Shown piece after piece: positions 5,234 to 5,778 of a stretch of DNA of 5,778 nt. The position numbers and the translations under genes are program-made. The stretch comes from an uncultured Steroidobacter sp. (GTDB taxonomy: Bacteria; Pseudomonadota; Gammaproteobacteria; Steroidobacterales; Steroidobacteraceae). Position 1 is the stretch's first letter, and every line of letters begins with the position of its first letter. Location of the stretch: the NCBI GenBank assembly GCA_946478975.1, contig CAMLEO010000377.1:1-5778 (forward strand). The letters run 5' to 3'. The notes beneath the pieces are model-generated. The model saw only the letters and a program-made list of their open reading frames with translations. It searched no databases and was not told the origin of the DNA.

Positions 5234-5778
5234 TGAGCGCAGTGGAGGTCACGTCGCGCTTTGTCGATCTCAACGGCATTCGCACGCATTACCTCGAAGC
5301 CGGCAGCGGCCCGACGTTGGTGCTCATGCATGGCGGCGGCGCCGGTGCTGATGCGTACGGCAACTGGCGCGACTGCATTCCGATCTTTGCGAAGAAGTTT
5401 CGAGTCATTGCGCCGGACATGGTCGGCTTCGGCCGCAGCGACAAACCTTCGCCGGAGGCGTACACGTACGATCAGCCGGGTCGCAATCGGCAGCTGGTGA
5501 GCCTGCTCGACGCGCTGGATCTGCAGAAGGTGTCTTTGGTCGGCAACTCCATGGGCGGCGCGACTTGCATCGGCGCGGCGCTTGAGCGTCCCGAGCGCGT
5601 CGAACGTTTGGTGTTGATGGGCAGCGCGGGCCTGCCGATTCCGGAAAAGCCCTCGCAGCAGCTGCTGCACAACTTGAACTATGACTTCACGATGGACGGC
5701 ATGCGTCGAGTGATCGCCGGCTTGACAGCGCCGGGCTATCAGCCGTCGAAAGAGCTGGTGAAATATCGTTATGACTTG
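5233..5778 (+). CDS. carC: Meta-cleavage-product (HOPDA-type) alpha/beta hydrolase, CarC-like, 3'-truncated by the window edge
   Basis: Hydrolyses the carbon-carbon bond of the 2-hydroxy-6-oxo-6-aryl-hexa-2,4-dienoate made by extradiol ring cleavage, releasing an aromatic acid and 2-hydroxypenta-2,4-dienoate, the substrate of the hydratase encoded upstream. Seen: 182 residues open to the window end; the oxyanion-hole motif HGGGAGA (33-39) followed by GNWR (43-46), as in CarC; APDMVGFGRSDKP (60-72); and the nucleophile elbow GNSMGG (104-109) with Ser106 as catalytic serine (5548-5550). VLMGSAGL and NYDFT further on also match CarC as I remember it. The family is about 280-290 residues, so roughly 100 residues including the catalytic Asp and His lie beyond the window; this is a window cut, not a broken gene. 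The start overlaps the oxygenase stop in TGATG. BphD, CumD and MhpC belong to the same family; the CarAa-like neighbour makes CarC the best comparison. Exact substrate is inferred. Confidence 0.92.
   Translation, partial: MSAVEVTSRFVDLNGIRTHYLEAGSGPTLVLMHGGGAGADAYGNWRDCIPIFAKKFRVIAPDMVGFGRSDKPSPEAYTYDQPGRNRQLVSLLDALDLQKVSLVGNSMGGATCIGAALERPERVERLVLMGSAGLPIPEKPSQQLLHNLNYDFTMDGMRRVIAGLTAPGYQPSKELVKYRYDL

Noticed and set aside
1..5778. Mobile elements, tRNA or rRNA genes and CRISPR arrays
   Set aside because: I found no transposase or integrase frames, terminal inverted repeats, regularly spaced repeats or RNA gene signatures. The window is almost fully accounted for by six protein genes.

Overview
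This is a fragment of a proteobacterial-looking chromosome or plasmid. It is GC-rich (about 60% by eye), densely coded, and the recognisable genes resemble proteobacterial families. The sequence does not let me name a genus. Most of the window is an aromatic-ring catabolism cluster whose closest relatives I recognise are the car genes for carbazole and dibenzofuran angular dioxygenation.

Layout. Positions 1-1707 (+) hold the 3' part of a gamma-glutamyltransferase-family Ntn-hydrolase gene; its true start lies left of the window. It converges, with a 6-bp gap, on a minus-strand pair: a CarAc-like Rieske ferredoxin (1714-2064) and, 107 bp upstream of it, a ferredoxin reductase with plant-type [2Fe-2S], FAD and NAD domains (2172-3167). 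A 61-bp divergent promoter region (3168-3228) carries a near-perfect 21-bp AT-rich palindrome overlapping promoter-like elements on both strands. To its right, all on the plus strand, are a 2-hydroxypenta-2,4-dienoate hydratase (3229-4005), a CarAa-like Rieske non-heme iron oxygenase (4061-5233), and the first 182 codons of a CarC-like meta-cleavage-product hydrolase (5233 to the window end).

How the genes work together. The reductase would take electrons from NAD(P)H and pass them to the Rieske ferredoxin. The ferredoxin would pass them to the homomeric (alpha-only) oxygenase, which would dihydroxylate a fused or bridged aromatic substrate. After extradiol ring cleavage by an enzyme not present here, the hydrolase would split the ring-fission product into an aromatic acid and 2-hydroxypenta-2,4-dienoate. 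The hydratase would convert that dienoate to 4-hydroxy-2-oxovalerate. The extradiol dioxygenase, aldolase, acetaldehyde dehydrogenase and regulator are not in the window and may lie to the right.

The points most worth a second look are the shared operator-like element, the split of the dioxygenase components into two divergent arms, one apparent substitution in the oxygenase substrate pocket, and an altered gamma-glutamyl pocket in the transferase-like protein. Comparisons with named reference proteins are from memory, not from an alignment run here.
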